Below, piece by piece: positions 63,225 through 64,000 of a stretch of 64,000 nt of DNA; within the stretch, counting starts at the first letter, position 1, and each line of letters begins with the position of its first letter. The position numbers were made by a program, and so were the translations under genes. Where the stretch lies: positions 1 through 64,000 of the forward strand of contig JAPVLO010000521.1 of assembly GCA_027257055.1 (NCBI GenBank), read 5' to 3'. Source of the stretch: Cephalopachus bancanus (lineage: Eukaryota; Chordata; Mammalia; Primates; Tarsiidae). The notes under the pieces were generated by a model. That model was not told the DNA's origin. It made no database searches and saw only the letters and a program-made list of their open reading frames with translations.

Positions 63225-63475
63225 TGTGGAGCGCCTCCGCCCTAGCATGGCGCCTGAAGCAGCCAGACCACAAGACAAAACAAGCCCTGATAAGGCAACT
63301 AAAGGATATCAGCATACAATCCTCTCTTACGGCAGTGCCGCGTTACCTTAATTGATTGGCAGAGATACTAGATTTAAGGTCACGAATAGGAGAAAGAGGA
63401 AGAAGAACGATGTAGTAACCTGGGATTAAAGCAGCTTGCAGAAGAATCGTGTGAGAGTCGTTATTGAAAGCGACA
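63225..63475 (+). repeat. 3' LTR
   Basis: 251 bp, same ends as the 5' LTR. It is followed by the target duplication CTCAGC at 63476. Confidence 0.95.
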
Positions 63476-63613
63476 CTCAGCCTGACCTTGTAGGGGCCAG
63501 AGAGCAGGGTGAGGGGCCTGGCCATGGGAGTGTTTTCCCTAGGGTCTGCCCAAAATTTCTTGTGCTTCAAGGAACCTGGCTAAGGGTCTGTGTAGAAGAC
63601 AATGTTCTTACAG

Positions 63614-63811
63614 CCAGCCAGTATCGTGAAGGAGGTGCACAAGTGCTGCAAGGATGGCAGCAAGACAACCTCATGAAGTTCTCGTGCAAGCACAGGGCCA
63701 AGTTCATCACCCAGACCCAGACATGTGACAAGGCCTTCCTGGACTGGTGCTAGTACATCAAGGAGCTGCAGTTGCAACATCAGCCCAATGGATCCCTGGG
63801 TCTGGCCAGTA
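63614..63811 (+). pseudogene. C3P1: C3-like exon 17 (anaphylatoxin domain), frameshifted
   Basis: After TTCTTACAG, VKEVHKCCKDGSKTTS lies in one frame and NLMKFSCKHRAKFITQ with TCDKAFLDWC in another, so one indel lies between them. The Cys pattern of the C3a domain is visible, but a TAG follows LDWC and the C-terminal LGLAR-type end (SLGLASS) no longer has the terminal Arg in place. The span of about 198 nt is as expected. Confidence 0.85.
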
Positions 63812-63829
63812 GTAGGTCTTGGGGGAAGG

Positions 63830-64000
63830 GTCATGGGGGCCTATATGAGGGGGGGGAAGAAGGTCTCTTGAGGTAGAAGGAGTCTCCTGATGGGGGGAGG
63901 AGAGAGAAGACCTCTGTTTGAAGGGGGGTGGTCCCTGTGAAAGGTGGAGAGATTCCTTTCTGGTGGGGAGGAGATCCTTGTCTGAGGGAAGAGGAGGAGG
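63830..64000. repeat. G-rich degenerate minisatellite in intron 17
   Basis: Loose repeats of GGGGGGAAGAAGGTCTCTTG / GGAGGAGAGAGAAGACCTCT type. It continues past the window edge. Confidence 0.6.

Larger units (their letters stand above)
58820..63475 (+). mobile_element. Betaretrovirus-like endogenous provirus, internally deleted, very young by LTR identity
   Basis: A 4.66-kb provirus with 251-bp TG...CA LTRs flanked by the 6-bp target duplication CTCAGC (58814-58819 and 63476-63481). Order: LTR, tRNA-Ile primer site, leader with a 28-bp repeat array, gag, integrase remnant, env remnant, polypurine tract, LTR. Protease, reverse transcriptase, RNase H and most of env SU are absent, and the remaining frames are broken. 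A 6-bp duplication together with the Gag and integrase features fits class II (beta-like) elements. By eye the LTRs differ at one base. The element is an ancient-virus relic in structure but a recent insertion in time. Confidence 0.95.

Overview
The window is nuclear DNA of a primate. About 36 dimeric 7SL-derived Alu elements and several L1 ORF2 fragments lie among ancient MIR, L2, MaLR and MER5-type repeats. Many Alus share a variant left-arm tail (CTACAATAAATCAAAAAATT) and a right-arm end (AGACTCCAACTC). The lemur-type right arm and galago/loris tRNA-derived SINEs are not seen. My best guess is therefore a tarsier, with a strepsirrhine as the alternative; this is inference only. I found no intact host protein-coding gene.

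Layout. Positions 1-9580 are interspersed repeats plus one lone spliced exon on the minus strand (3171-3258) resembling CCDC159. Positions 9584-16330 are a roughly 6.7-kb array of a 14-bp unit with higher-order structure; it holds two Alus that look like copies of one insertion. Positions 16331-36900 are repeat-rich intergenic DNA with head-to-head L1s, a diverged duplicated segment (20.86-22.24 and 23.69-24.46 kb), a 2.6-kb L1 and Alu clusters.

Positions 36900-63815 carry a complement C3-like gene on the plus strand, recognisable exon by exon from the signal-peptide exon through the anaphylatoxin exon (C3 exons 1-17). It is broken by stops, frameshifts, lost splice sites and repeat insertions, so it is a C3-related pseudogene; human C3P1 is the obvious comparison. 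A C3-like proximal promoter, with C/EBP-like and NF-kB-like sites, is still recognisable. Its introns hold several minisatellites, a long polypyrimidine tract duplicated together with an exon end, and a block of related LTR fragments.

The most striking object is a 4.66-kb endogenous retrovirus at 58820-63475, inserted in intron 16 of the C3 pseudogene. It has 251-bp LTRs differing at one base by eye, a 6-bp target duplication, a primer site matching tRNA-Ile, and a leader with about 25 copies of a 28-bp repeat. It carries a betaretrovirus-like gag joined in frame to integrase with protease, RT and RNase H missing, and a heavily deleted env. The near-identical LTRs on a coding-defective body suggest a recently mobilised, non-autonomous element that depends on proteins from a helper.
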